From the NCBI RefSeq assembly GCF_900110245.1, contig NZ_FOCZ01000011.1:62001-126000 (forward strand): a DNA stretch of 64,000 nt. Reading direction: 5' to 3'. The stretch's first letter is position 1; every line of letters starts with the position of its first letter. The notes under the pieces were generated by a model that worked only from the letters and a program-made list of their open reading frames with translations, was not told where the DNA came from and searched no databases. Source of the DNA: Niastella yeongjuensis. GTDB taxonomy: Bacteria; Bacteroidota; Bacteroidia; Chitinophagales; Chitinophagaceae. Positions 26,389 to 35,670 of this stretch are shown here, in pieces. The position numbers and the translations under genes were made by a program.

Positions 26389-26886
26389 ATGAAAAAGCCC
26401 TGGCGTATACTCATCTGGCTGATGCCGGTGGCCTTGCTCACTTATTCATTCTTTATGTTTCAACGGGTCATTAAACCACCCCTGCCACCATTTCACTTAT
26501 TGCTGCTGGATAGTGTCACTGACCTCAACACCAACGACATTCCCAAAGGCAGGCCAAGCGTATTGGTGTTTTTTAGCCCGGATTGTGACCACTGCCAGAA
26601 ACAAACGGAAAGCATGCTGGCCCATATGGACTCGTTGAGCGCGGTGAATTTTTATTTCATCACCATCGATCCTTTTGACCGGATGCAGGTTTTTAACAGC
26701 GTATACAAACTGGAACGATACCCGAATATTACGGTTGGCAAGGATTATACCTTTTTCTTTCCCTATCATTACAAAGGCGCGCAACCTCCCTACAATGCCA
26801 TCTACGACGCCCATAAAAGACTGGTAACAATTCTTCCCCAGGAAACAAACGCCCGGGAATTGCTTTCCTACCTGAACAAATTGTAA
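26389..26886 (+). CDS. Membrane-anchored thioredoxin-like protein
   Basis: 165 residues. One N-terminal helix (ILIWLMPVALLTYSFFMF) places the domain in the periplasm. The fold is TlpA/thioredoxin-like with a CxxC motif C66-DH-C69 in LVFFSPDCDHCQKQTESMLA. It starts 9 bases after the MauE stop, so the two are co-transcribed. The CDHC motif differs from reducing CGPC and is closer to oxidising or isomerising centres (DsbA type is CPHC); this is suggestive only. It probably feeds electrons to or from the MauE partner. Confidence 0.8.
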   Translation: MKKPWRILIWLMPVALLTYSFFMFQRVIKPPLPPFHLLLLDSVTDLNTNDIPKGRPSVLVFFSPDCDHCQKQTESMLAHMDSLSAVNFYFITIDPFDRMQVFNSVYKLERYPNITVGKDYTFFFPYHYKGAQPPYNAIYDAHKRLVTILPQETNARELLSYLNKL

Positions 26887-26976
26887 TTGAACGAAAAACC
26901 ATTATGCATAACCAGGCGTAGCCGAAAACCTGTAACAGAGTAGGCATCATTCATCACTCATTTTAAACATTGTTTT

Positions 26977-27222
26977 ATGAAAAAGACAAGGTTCTTTTTT
27001 ACAGTAACCACTTTTTGTATAGCTATCGCAGCTGTTACTGCCACCAAAGCCAATGGCAAAATAACAGAAATTGGATATACCAACAGCCCGGGTAACAAAT
27101 GCACAGTGAGCAGCGGGATTGTTTGTGGTAACCAGGGAACAGGTTGTGTAAATGCCGGCGGCACACAATTATTTCGTTTCAACGGTAGTTCGGCTTGCAG
27201 TATTGCTTTAGCAAAACCATAA
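26977..27222 (+). CDS. Small exported four-cysteine peptide (DUF6520-like)
   Basis: 81 residues. Signal peptide to about residue 24 (MKKTRFFFTVTTFCIAIAAV...), then a ~55-residue mature part with four cysteines at 42, 50, 57 and 74, rich in Gly, Asn and Ser. It resembles the DUF6520 group of small Bacteroidota peptides, by memory. It is the last gene of an AraC - MauE - thioredoxin - peptide set and is followed by a terminator. The four Cys residues make it the likely substrate of the MauE/thioredoxin pair. Function unknown: a signalling peptide, bacteriocin-like product or surface protein are all open. Confidence 0.75.
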   Translation: MKKTRFFFTVTTFCIAIAAVTATKANGKITEIGYTNSPGNKCTVSSGIVCGNQGTGCVNAGGTQLFRFNGSSACSIALAKP

Positions 27223-27234
27223 CAGGTCCCTTTG

Positions 27235-27272
27235 AAGGCCCCCCGGTCCCCGCTTTGGCGGGCGGGGGCCTT
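27235..27272 (+). terminator. Strong G+C hairpin between convergent genes
   Basis: AAGGCCCCC (27235-27243) pairs with GGGGGCCTT (27264-27272), followed by TT; the inner part CCCCGC-TTT-GGCGGG strengthens it. It lies 12 bases after the peptide gene and 4 bases before the stop of the convergent TlpA gene. Confidence 0.85.
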
Positions 27273-27276
27273 TTCA

Positions 27277-28611
27277 TTAGTTGGTATCCTTTATCACCAA
27301 CACTTTCATTTGCTTTTCTCCCTGTACCAATTGTAATCCATACTTTGGTAAAAAGGCTTTCAGACTTTCGAGGTCTATACAATCGGAAGTAAAATCTACC
27401 GGTTGAAGAATACCTGTTTCGTCGACTATAATATCCTTGGTAAACACCAGGAAGTATTGCACCAACCGTTTCATGGGCACATTGGTGAACTGATAACTTA
27501 CATGTGGCATCAGTTCTTTCTCCTGTTGAGGACCGCCCTTTGAACTTAGTTTGGCAGCAGCCTGGCTGGTTGCCACCAATCGCCAGCAAGGCACCGTCCT
27601 GGTTTCTATGGTGGCAGTAAAACCAAAACAGGTTTCCAGGTCCCGCTGCATGGCCCTTTGCATATTGGCGGTTGTTGCCTGTTTGGTCGGCATGATCAAA
27701 CTGTAACAAAACCAGTTCTCCGTAGGGGTTGTCTGAAACAGCGAGGAATCGCGGACGGCCAAAACAGGAACATTAGAATAATGGCCGTAAAACGCCGTAT
27801 CATTGGGGTACCACAAAAACCGGCCGAACCAGGCATACAGGTACAATTGTTTCAGGCTTACTGCCAGCGCCTGGAATATGCCTTTGGGATAACCAGGATC
27901 GATAGTGGCATGCAGATCGATGTGGATGGGATAATAAATAGCTTGCCGGGCCTGGTCCCATTTGGTCAATACAGACCGGAACAGAAAACTACTATCTGAT
28001 GGGGCGCCATTCCCATACACCATAAAGGGTTTGCTATCATCGAAAGGCACCTGTTGGCCGATGCCATTGCCCCCCTCATTCCCGCCTGCATAGGATACCG
28101 GCAGCACCGGATGTTGGCCCTGCAGGAACTGCCGCATGGCATTGCTGTCCAGAGTGTACGTCAACGCCTGCACGATCCCTTTATCGTCTATAACAACAAG
28201 GTGCGGCGCTACGGAGACACCCCATAATTTAGCCAGGGCGGAATCAAAGGCACAGGGAAGCGTGAGCTTGTTCCTTTTCCGAAACTGTTCATACATGCCT
28301 GCTATCTTGTTCTCCCGGTCCTGGATGCCTACCAGCATAAATTGAACGCGGTCACCGAACTCCTGTTGCATGGCATTGGTCTTTGGAAAGCTTTCTACAC
28401 AAACGGTACAGTATTTATTCCAGAAGTCAAGTACCAGCCATTTCCCTTTAAAGTCGGCCAGGCTAACGACTGTTTTGTTATAATAAGCCACATTTTTCAG
28501 TACAAATGCCGGACAAGGCTTACCCACCTCAGGATACAATGTGTCGCCGGCCGCCTGCAAACAGCCGACTGCCACCAGCCGGAGCAGGAGTAATAAAAAT
28601 AAACCTTTCAT
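27277..28611 (-). CDS. TlpA-family thioredoxin fused to a DUF3738-like domain
   Basis: 444 residues. Signal peptide, then a TlpA-like domain (about 28-170: PAFVLKNVAYYNKTVVSLAD, redox motif C68-TV-C71 in FWNKYCTVCVESF). The C-terminal ~230 residues resemble the DUF3738/TIGR03435 domain: HVSYQFTNVPMKRLVQYF, IIVDETGILQPVDFT, LKAFLPKYGLQLVQGEKQMK. It is the last gene of locus B, 31 bases after SusD, matching the thioredoxin gene at the same place in locus A although the two proteins differ. A periplasmic thiol-disulfide role tied to the SusCD substrate is inferred. Confidence 0.82.
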   Translation of the reverse strand: MKGLFLLLLLRLVAVGCLQAAGDTLYPEVGKPCPAFVLKNVAYYNKTVVSLADFKGKWLVLDFWNKYCTVCVESFPKTNAMQQEFGDRVQFMLVGIQDRENKIAGMYEQFRKRNKLTLPCAFDSALAKLWGVSVAPHLVVIDDKGIVQALTYTLDSNAMRQFLQGQHPVLPVSYAGGNEGGNGIGQQVPFDDSKPFMVYGNGAPSDSSFLFRSVLTKWDQARQAIYYPIHIDLHATIDPGYPKGIFQALAVSLKQLYLYAWFGRFLWYPNDTAFYGHYSNVPVLAVRDSSLFQTTPTENWFCYSLIMPTKQATTANMQRAMQRDLETCFGFTATIETRTVPCWRLVATSQAAAKLSSKGGPQQEKELMPHVSYQFTNVPMKRLVQYFLVFTKDIIVDETGILQPVDFTSDCIDLESLKAFLPKYGLQLVQGEKQMKVLVIKDTN

Positions 28612-28642
28612 TGTAGGAATGTTTTATACAACGGATGTTATG

Positions 28643-30043
28643 TCAATACCCGGTGTTTTGTGACAAATGGGGATTTGAATTGCGGTCGCTTTGCGGAATA
28701 GGATACAATGCCTGGTGACCATCCGGGTCCCAGCTGCCTCCTTTTGCTGGCGTTACTACACGCATCACGGAATTGAGATTATTAGTTCGGATGAGGTCGA
28801 ACCAGCGATGCCCCCACTCCGTAAAAAGCTCCCATTGCCGTTCATTCAAAACAGCCGCTAATAAATCTGTTTGCGTGGTGGCTGTAGTGTTAGGCAGGCC
28901 AGCCCTTGTTCTTATTTCATTCAGATCGGCCTGTGCGCCTTCCAGGTTGTTTTGTTGCGCCCTTGCTTCCGCCCTTATTAAATACTGTTCGGCCAGACGA
29001 AGTACCATGGTGTATTCTGTAATATCCGGCGACATAGACACTTTGTACTTATAGGGGAAATAATAATCGGTGCCGTTTTCCGAAATGCTGCTTACCCAGT
29101 TTACTTTGCGCTGATCGGCTGAGTCGAAACTATTCAACAATTGCGAACTAAGAGTGGTAGAGCCATAATTGGCGTTGGAAGGCGTGCCAAAGAGGATATA
29201 ATAAAACCCGTCCTGTGTATTGTAATCATATGCAGGCAACGGCGTAGCCAATTGCCAGATGGCCTCTCTGCAGTTTTTCAAAAACACGGCATTCAGATCC
29301 GGTTCCAGCCCAAACTGATCCGTTTTATTAATGACCGTTGTTGCCTGCGCTTCGGCATTGGCCCAATCACCGGTATACAAATACACCCGGGCCAATAAAG
29401 CGGTGGCCGCCCATTTGGTGGGCCGAACCCTGTCGTCCGTAATAACTGTATCGCTTGCATCGATAAAATCAGGACTGAGTAATTCCTGCGCATCCCTCAG
29501 GTCGGCAACCACCTGTTGCATCACTTCACTTTTAGGTGTTCTGGCCATGGTGCCATTTACCCGGTAATCGGTAGTTGTTACCAAAGGAACATCGCCATAA
29601 CAATTGGTAAGGTAAAAATGCCAGAAGGCCCGGATGAACTGCGCCTCGCCGGTCAACTGTTTTACAACCGCGGTACTTATTGCCGTGTTGTTGCTAAGCG
29701 CCGTAATGATAACATTGGCCTGGTAGATGTAATTGTAGGCGTTCGACCATTCCCCATTGGCCTTTGTGGCAACCATGGCATTTTCGTAGTACTGGGTTTG
29801 TGGGGTAAAGGTGGAATAACCGGTGAGCTCATCACCCAACAACCCGGTGCTTTGCGAGATGGTATACGACACCCAATTGTTATACATCTGTGAATAGATG
29901 GCAGTAGTAGCGGCGGTAGCAGTAGCGCTGTTGCTAAAAACGCCGGTTGTAACCAACTGGGTTTCCGGCGGCGGGATCTCAACAAACTTTTTACACCCGG
30001 TAATGAACGCCAGCACAATTATCGATATATAGATAGATTTCAT
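28643..30043 (-). CDS. SusD/RagB family outer-membrane lipoprotein (locus B)
   Basis: 466 residues with lipobox AFITGCKK (Cys 17) and the usual start KFVEIPPPETQLV. SusD blocks: FIRAFWHFYLTNCYGDVPLV, VRPTKWAATALLARVYLYTG, LRLAEQYLIRAEARAQQNNL, LNERQWELFTEWGHRWFDLI. It is paralogous to the locus A SusD and lies 20 bases after its SusC. Binds the nutrient at the cell surface with SusC; substrate not readable. Confidence 0.95.
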   Translation of the reverse strand: MKSIYISIIVLAFITGCKKFVEIPPPETQLVTTGVFSNSATATAATTAIYSQMYNNWVSYTISQSTGLLGDELTGYSTFTPQTQYYENAMVATKANGEWSNAYNYIYQANVIITALSNNTAISTAVVKQLTGEAQFIRAFWHFYLTNCYGDVPLVTTTDYRVNGTMARTPKSEVMQQVVADLRDAQELLSPDFIDASDTVITDDRVRPTKWAATALLARVYLYTGDWANAEAQATTVINKTDQFGLEPDLNAVFLKNCREAIWQLATPLPAYDYNTQDGFYYILFGTPSNANYGSTTLSSQLLNSFDSADQRKVNWVSSISENGTDYYFPYKYKVSMSPDITEYTMVLRLAEQYLIRAEARAQQNNLEGAQADLNEIRTRAGLPNTTATTQTDLLAAVLNERQWELFTEWGHRWFDLIRTNNLNSVMRVVTPAKGGSWDPDGHQALYPIPQSDRNSNPHLSQNTGY

Positions 30044-30063
30044 GATCGTTTGCTATTTATTCT

Positions 30064-33000
30064 TTACAGAGTTAGTTGCACACCGGCTGTCAGCATCCGA
30101 AGTGTTGGTAAGCGAAGCACTCCGTAAGCGCCCACTGCGCTGGCGGTTTCGGGGTCCATACCCCGGTAATCGGTGATCGTAAACAGGTTCTGCCCCTGTA
30201 CATAAATCCTTGCATTTTTTAAATGCGCTTTTTTCTGCCAGTCTGCCGGCAAGGTGTACGACAGCGACACATTTTTCAATCGAATAAAGGAGGCATCGGA
30301 AATAACATAGGTAGAAGCTCCGATATTGTCATTGGGGTCAGCAGCATTCTGGGTAGAGAACAGGCCCACCTCTGTTCCATCACCCATTTGCTGCCACCGG
30401 TTTAAATACCGGGTTGTAAGGTTTTGATTAAAACGCCCGGGAGAAAAGAATGCATTGGAGATATTAAGGGCAGTCTGTTTTACAAACTGGAACAACACAT
30501 CCAGTTGAAGTCCTTTATAGGAAAACGTATTCCCGAACCCGCCATAATACTGCTGCGTAATTTCAGGGGTAGCGGTTAAATCATCGGGCTTTTGCGGTGT
30601 GTAGGTTGGTTTACCCTGGCTTTCATATTGATAAATACCGGTTGAATCATTTACGCTCAGCCATTGAAAACTCTTTTTGATGTATAATGATTTGCCCACC
30701 ACATAGCGGTTGGCAAAGGAAGAACCCTGCAGGTTCGGATATTCAACAAGCTCATTCTTTGGGATGGTCAGGTTGATGCTGGAGCTCCAGGTAAAATCGG
30801 GCGATTTGATATTAATAGTGTTCAACACCAGTTCGAACCCTGAGTTTTGAACAATCGCCGGTAAATTATATTGCACGGAAGTAAAACCGGTTACACTGGG
30901 CAGCGGGTAGCCAACCAGTTGTTTATTATCCCGGTTTTTGTAATAGGTGCCTGAAAAAAAGATCCGGTCTTTTATAAAACCAACATCCAGGCCTACCTGA
31001 AATTTGTTAACCAGTTCCCACCCATAGTCGGGATTGGCCAGTCCGGTTGGACTTAACCCCGAAAGGTTCTGGTAAGTTACTGAATTGGAGGTATAGGTAC
31101 TCAGGAACTGGTAATCGCCAATTTGGTCATTACCCGTGGTACCATAGCTGGCCCTGAGTTTTCCATAGCTGATAAAAGGTAGAATATTTTGTATGAGCTT
31201 TTCATTGCTGAAGATCCACGCAGCTCCTATAGCGCCAAAATTCCCGAACTGTTTGCCCGGGCCAAAGCGGCTGCTGCCATCACGCCTTGCCGTTAGATTA
31301 AGCAGGTATTTGTCTAACCAGTTGTACCCTACCCGGCCATACACGCCCTCATAGTGATACAAAGAGTTTTGTTTACCACTGATGCCATTATCAGCCGCAT
31401 TCAGGGGATTATCGAGGAGGGCATCACTGGTGAAATTAGTGGCGTAAACGGCTTGTGCATTCAGCTCATTCTCCTGGAAGCTGGCGCCCACCAGCACCTC
31501 CAGCTGCCCCTGCCCTATCTTACGCTGGTAGTTTACCTGCGGTTCAATGATCCAGGTGGTTAAATCGGTGGTGGCCGTATTCAACGAACTATTCGCAGAG
31601 ATATCAAACGGCGGTGGATTTACCTGGGTGGCTGGAAATTTCATGGTTTGATCCAACTGCTGGTGTGTGTAGCCGAAACTGGATTTTAGTTGAAGTCCTG
31701 GCAGTATTTCGTAACTCAGACTTACATTGCTGATGAGGTTATTGGTAATGGCTTCGGTAGGAATATAGATATTGGCCACGGGGTTGTTCCAGGTGGCAGT
31801 ACCGTTAAAGAGTTGCCAGTTTAAACTGCCGTTGTCATTGTACAGGGCCGGTGCATTGGGTGCCAGCGTTACCAGCGACGTGAGATCGGCAGCGGGAATG
31901 GTATTCTCGTTGTGCACATAACTGCCCGTAAACTGCACGTGAAACCGTTTGTTGGTGGAAGTGCTTGTTATGCCCACATGGGCAGAAGCTTTTTTATCGG
32001 AAAAATCACCCGGATACACGGTTCCCTGGTAACTATAGCCTCCACCCACATAGAATTGGGTATTGGCATTGCCACCGGAAACATTTACCTGGGCATTGGT
32101 AAAATGAGTGGTATTACCGATGAGTGTTTTTTGCCAGTCGGTATACCGGGTAGTATCCCAAACACCGTTCAGGTCGTAACTATTATCGGGAATGGTGGTA
32201 ATGCCATCATTTTTGAGCGCCTCATGCCGCATCTCCAGGTATTGCGGTGTATTGAGCAGGTCCATGGTGCGGGAAATTTTTCCTGCGCCTGAAAACACAT
32301 TGACATCAACTTTGGTTTCACCTGCTTTTCCCTTTTTGGTGGTAATGAGCATCACGCCATTGGCACCGCGGGAGCCATAAATGGCGGTAGCATCGGCATC
32401 TTTTAAGATCTCGATGCTTTCGATATCGGCCGGATTGAGGCCGTTGAAAGGGCTCAGGCCCTGTCCGGGCCCACTAAGCGGATTTCCCAATGCACCGCCT
32501 CCCATATCGATACTGGTTAACGAGGTGGCGCTTATAGGCACCCCATCAACAACAATAAACGGGTCGTTGCCACCGCTGATGCTGTTTTGTCCCATGATGC
32601 GAACGGTACTGTTGGCGCCCGGGATGCCGGAGGTTTGCTGGATATATAAGCCCGGCACCCGTGCTTGTAAAGAAATAATGGGATCGCTTACAGGTTGTTT
32701 TTGGATGTCGACGCCACTTACTTTTGAAACGTCACCGGTATTCAGCTTTCTGGTTGTGGAGTAGTATCCTTTTATGACCGTTTCTTCCAGGGGCGCCACT
32801 GAAAGTTTCACTACGATGTTTAAATTGCTGCTCCTGTTTATTTTCAGTTCTCTTAATTCAATGCCAATGCCTGTTATTTGTAAGATGGCATTTTCATCGA
32901 CACTAGTTAACTGAAACTCGCCGTTCTCATTGGTATTGGTTCCCCGGGTAGTTCCTTTTACAGATACAGTGGCCAGTACAGGTTCGCCATGCTCATTTAT

Positions 33001-33447
33001 AACCCGGCCTTTGATATCCACCAGTGTTTTGTTGACTATTGGAATGATGGTTGTGCCTTCATTTTTTTTTGAGCTGATGGTGATCACCGTGCCATGAATG
33101 GAATAAGTTACCGGCTGGTTTTTGAAAATGAGTTCCAGCACTGACTTCAGTGGTAGGCTTCGTGCGTCGAGTGTTACGTTGTTTGTTTTTTGTAATAAAT
33201 CGAAGTTGTAGAAGAATCGATAGTCGGTTTGTTTTTCAATAGCGGTGAATACCTTTTGCAAGGAGGCATCTTTAACAGTAAGTGTTATGGTTTGAGTAAG
33301 TCCGTTGGCGCCCAGGGTCAGGCTTGCCACCAATAATAGTAACCCGGTTAACTTCATAATACGTACTGCTTTTCTGCTTTTTATTATCAAGCATGTTAGT
33401 TTGGGCAAAGCCCTACACACTACTTTGCCAGTAGCAAAATCTTGCAT
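30064..33447 (-). CDS. SusC/RagA family TonB-dependent receptor with STN domain (locus B)
   Basis: 1127 residues from the ATG at 33447; the signal peptide core begins at 33357 (MKLTGLLLLVASLTLGANGL). Domains: STN (DASLQKVFTAIEKQTDYRFF), carboxypeptidase-regulatory-like (VDIKGRVINEHGEPVLATVS), plug (LQARVPGLYIQQTSGIPGAN, ILKDADATAIYGSRGANGVM), and a barrel ending LRMLTAGVQLTL. It resembles the locus A SusC over its whole length, including YDLNGVWDTTRYTDWQKTLI versus YDLKVWDTTRSTDWQKELI. Its leader carries the same antisense promoter/terminator arrangement. Confidence 0.95.
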   Translation of the reverse strand: MQDFATGKVVCRALPKLTCLIIKSRKAVRIMKLTGLLLLVASLTLGANGLTQTITLTVKDASLQKVFTAIEKQTDYRFFYNFDLLQKTNNVTLDARSLPLKSVLELIFKNQPVTYSIHGTVITISSKKNEGTTIIPIVNKTLVDIKGRVINEHGEPVLATVSVKGTTRGTNTNENGEFQLTSVDENAILQITGIGIELRELKINRSSNLNIVVKLSVAPLEETVIKGYYSTTRKLNTGDVSKVSGVDIQKQPVSDPIISLQARVPGLYIQQTSGIPGANSTVRIMGQNSISGGNDPFIVVDGVPISATSLTSIDMGGGALGNPLSGPGQGLSPFNGLNPADIESIEILKDADATAIYGSRGANGVMLITTKKGKAGETKVDVNVFSGAGKISRTMDLLNTPQYLEMRHEALKNDGITTIPDNSYDLNGVWDTTRYTDWQKTLIGNTTHFTNAQVNVSGGNANTQFYVGGGYSYQGTVYPGDFSDKKASAHVGITSTSTNKRFHVQFTGSYVHNENTIPAADLTSLVTLAPNAPALYNDNGSLNWQLFNGTATWNNPVANIYIPTEAITNNLISNVSLSYEILPGLQLKSSFGYTHQQLDQTMKFPATQVNPPPFDISANSSLNTATTDLTTWIIEPQVNYQRKIGQGQLEVLVGASFQENELNAQAVYATNFTSDALLDNPLNAADNGISGKQNSLYHYEGVYGRVGYNWLDKYLLNLTARRDGSSRFGPGKQFGNFGAIGAAWIFSNEKLIQNILPFISYGKLRASYGTTGNDQIGDYQFLSTYTSNSVTYQNLSGLSPTGLANPDYGWELVNKFQVGLDVGFIKDRIFFSGTYYKNRDNKQLVGYPLPSVTGFTSVQYNLPAIVQNSGFELVLNTINIKSPDFTWSSSINLTIPKNELVEYPNLQGSSFANRYVVGKSLYIKKSFQWLSVNDSTGIYQYESQGKPTYTPQKPDDLTATPEITQQYYGGFGNTFSYKGLQLDVLFQFVKQTALNISNAFFSPGRFNQNLTTRYLNRWQQMGDGTEVGLFSTQNAADPNDNIGASTYVISDASFIRLKNVSLSYTLPADWQKKAHLKNARIYVQGQNLFTITDYRGMDPETASAVGAYGVLRLPTLRMLTAGVQLTL

Positions 33448-33460
33448 ACCTTTAAATTGG

Positions 33461-33542
33461 AGGTTAATTAATAAATGGCGTTTGCCGTTGTGTGAATTGG
33501 TTAACCTTGTAACCGGAGTGGCTGAAACATTCCGGTTTTTTT
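33461..33542 (+). ncRNA. Putative antisense RNA to the susC leader (locus B)
   Basis: Plus-strand promoter TTTG (33424-33427) - 19 bases - TACCTTTA (33447-33454), a 7-of-8 match to TAnnTTTG with standard spacing. About 50 bases on is a terminator hairpin: AACCGGA (33511-33517), 13-base loop, TCCGGTT (33531-33537), with a T7 run to 33542. The arrangement matches locus A: the T-run ends 92 (A) or 95 (B) bases beyond the susC start codon although the stems are unrelated in sequence. Confidence 0.45.
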
Positions 33543-33770
33543 GTTCTCAGAGCAGGATGAAAAAGGCTGGTAAAAAAGCAGGGAAATGGATCAGGATCAA
33601 GGAATGGAAATGATAAATTTGGTTTAATGGAATGGTGGTGGCGTACAGCCCCAAAAAATTTGATCTTTTCCAAGCCTGTTCCCTACAATTCCGGGTTAGG
33701 GAACTGGTATTTGGAAAAGAGTGGCCATGGTAAGCGCTTCATCATGCATCATCCTAAACACCGAAAATCA
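33543..33770. other. fecR-susC intergenic remainder, no gene
   Basis: Short overlapping frames here have no coding character. It should contain the sigma-dependent susC promoter, which I could not pick out. Confidence 0.4.
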
Positions 33771-34973
33771 TTAGGGTGTAACGATCAGTTTCTTTCCTTC
33801 AATACTAAAATGTACATCGCTCGATGCAAGGATCTCCAGCACCTGCGACAGTTTTAAATTTCGGGGTACGGTACCAATAAACTGGCCCCGGGGAATAGTA
33901 CCCTGGTAAACTACATCGAGGTTGTACCACCTGGCCAACTGTCGCAATACTGTTTTCAGATCATCTTTATTGAACCGGAACTGCCCGTTTTTCCAGGCAA
34001 TTGCTTTTTCCAGGTCGGCGTCTTCCATAACTTTAATATGGTAATCGGTTTGTGATTTCGCGGTAATGGCTTCCTGGCCTTTTTTAACCAGGGCAGATTG
34101 ATCGCCCTTAGTTGCCCGCACGGAGCCTTCAATAAGCGTAAGGATGATAGAAGGCTCGTCTGTATAGGCATTAACATTGAATTGCGTGCCGATGTCGTTT
34201 ATCAACAATCCGTTAACCCTCACCCTGAAAGGTCGCTTTGGATTGTGAACGATATCAAAAAACACTTCCCCGGTGGTGACCACCTCCACTTCCTGGTTGG
34301 GCGGAACGTTAACGGGATAATGTACAGACGATTGGGAATTGAGCCAGAGCCTGCTTCCGTCGGTCAAGAACAAGGAGTACATCTCTCCTTTTTCCGTGGA
34401 GAGCGTATTATAGAGCATTACACTTTTAGCATTCGTAGATTGATAGATCAGTTTACCATGATCATTGGTAACCCGGGCGCCGCCTTGCGGTGAGAGTGCT
34501 TTGTTACTGGAACTGTCTAACATCACCAATGAACCATCTGCCAGTACGAGCTTCGCTCTATAGGTTCCAGGTGCAGCATCGTGCGGAACAGGTAATGTTT
34601 TTTCTGTGCTGTCTGCTACTTCTTTTTTATGCGTTCTAACTTCCAACCAAATTGTGCAGAGCAACAAGGCTGCAACGGCAGCGGCAGCAGCATACTTTCT
34701 CCATTTGTTCCACCAAAGTATTTTTGTTGTACCGGCTTCCGGAATTAAGGCAAGGTATTTTTTCCGCGCCGGTTCCATGTTGGCCATGATAGCCATCATC
34801 CTTTGCTCATCTGCCTGCCTTGACTCCATGATAGCATCAAAGATCTGTTGGTTGCCATTTCTTTGCCTCCATGTTTCCAGGATCTGTTGCTCTTCTTCCG
34901 TTGTCTGCGGGTATTTGGCTAAGATTTGTCCGATAATAACATGCTCCTCACGAAAGTTTAATGGTGCCTCCAT
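33771..34973 (-). CDS. FecR-family anti-sigma factor (locus B)
   Basis: 400 residues: N-terminal cytoplasmic part (TTEEEQQILETWRQRNGNQQ), one membrane helix near 92-110 (YAAAAAVAALLLCTIWLEV), FecR domain (LFLTDGSRLWLNSQSSVHYP, TTGEVFFDI...DIGTQFNVNAY) and a C-terminal DUF4974/STN-like part (NLKLSQVLEILASSDVHFSI). Between sigma gene and SusC as in locus A. It should hold the sigma factor until the receptor is occupied. Confidence 0.93.
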   Translation of the reverse strand: MEAPLNFREEHVIIGQILAKYPQTTEEEQQILETWRQRNGNQQIFDAIMESRQADEQRMMAIMANMEPARKKYLALIPEAGTTKILWWNKWRKYAAAAAVAALLLCTIWLEVRTHKKEVADSTEKTLPVPHDAAPGTYRAKLVLADGSLVMLDSSSNKALSPQGGARVTNDHGKLIYQSTNAKSVMLYNTLSTEKGEMYSLFLTDGSRLWLNSQSSVHYPVNVPPNQEVEVVTTGEVFFDIVHNPKRPFRVRVNGLLINDIGTQFNVNAYTDEPSIILTLIEGSVRATKGDQSALVKKGQEAITAKSQTDYHIKVMEDADLEKAIAWKNGQFRFNKDDLKTVLRQLARWYNLDVVYQGTIPRGQFIGTVPRNLKLSQVLEILASSDVHFSIEGKKLIVTP

Positions 34974-35085
34974 GTACTGGTTTGTTAGCGTGAATAAGTT
35001 TTAATTGGTTACTCTATAAAATGAACGATCAGGGCGGGGAAAAATATAGTGGCGGTAAAAAAATATTTTAGATCGTACCCCGGAG

Positions 35086-35670
35086 TCAATTATTGGAGAG
35101 TGCAGCCAGGAGGTATAAAACAACCAATTCTTTTTCGGCAAATATTTTACGTAGTTTTTTCAAAGCCTGGGCGCAATGAACGTTTACGGTACCGGGGGAA
35201 ATGTTTAATCTTTGTGCAACTTCCGGTCTTGGTATCTTTTCAATAAAAACGAGCCGGAAAACTTCCCGGCATTGACCGGGTAATTTCTCCACCTGATCTT
35301 GCAGGACCTTCCTCATCATTTCCAGTTTATAAAAGGCCTGGTCTTCCTGTTTTTCTTCAATAGTAGTGGAGCTATAAGCAATATCCTTTATATAGGTTTG
35401 CTGCACCTTTGCTTTCTTCAGGAAATCAAAAGCGGCATTACGGGCAATGGTAAAAATGAATTTTCTAACCTGTAAAAAGCTGTCAAAATCGGCGGGGTCT
35501 TTTTCCCAGAACTTCACCAGGGCCTGAATGGCGATGTCCTCCGCCTCTGTGGGGTCTTTTGTAATTTGTTCTGTAAAGAACTGGAGTTGGGGGTATAACA
35601 GGTCAAAAAGCAGGTTAAAAGCTTTTGGTTCTTTTTGTTTCAGACCACTCATAAGTAGCTTGTCATCCAT
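35086..35670 (-). CDS. ECF RNA polymerase sigma factor (locus B)
   Basis: 194 residues. Region 2: FNLLFDLLYPQLQFFTEQIT, AEDIAIQALVKFWEKDP, VRKFIFTIARNAAFDFLKKA. Region 4: LPGQCREVFRLVFIEKIPRP, EVAQRLNISPGTVNVHCAQA. A hydrophobic end (LVVLYLLAALSNN) is present. First gene of locus B; 112 bases separate it from FecR. Confidence 0.94.
   Translation of the reverse strand: MDDKLLMSGLKQKEPKAFNLLFDLLYPQLQFFTEQITKDPTEAEDIAIQALVKFWEKDPADFDSFLQVRKFIFTIARNAAFDFLKKAKVQQTYIKDIAYSSTTIEEKQEDQAFYKLEMMRKVLQDQVEKLPGQCREVFRLVFIEKIPRPEVAQRLNISPGTVNVHCAQALKKLRKIFAEKELVVLYLLAALSNN

Noticed and set aside
33305-33673. Plus and minus ORFs between fecR and susC of locus B
   Set aside because: Low-complexity, overlapping on both strands, no motif; the region is better explained as leader and promoter DNA.
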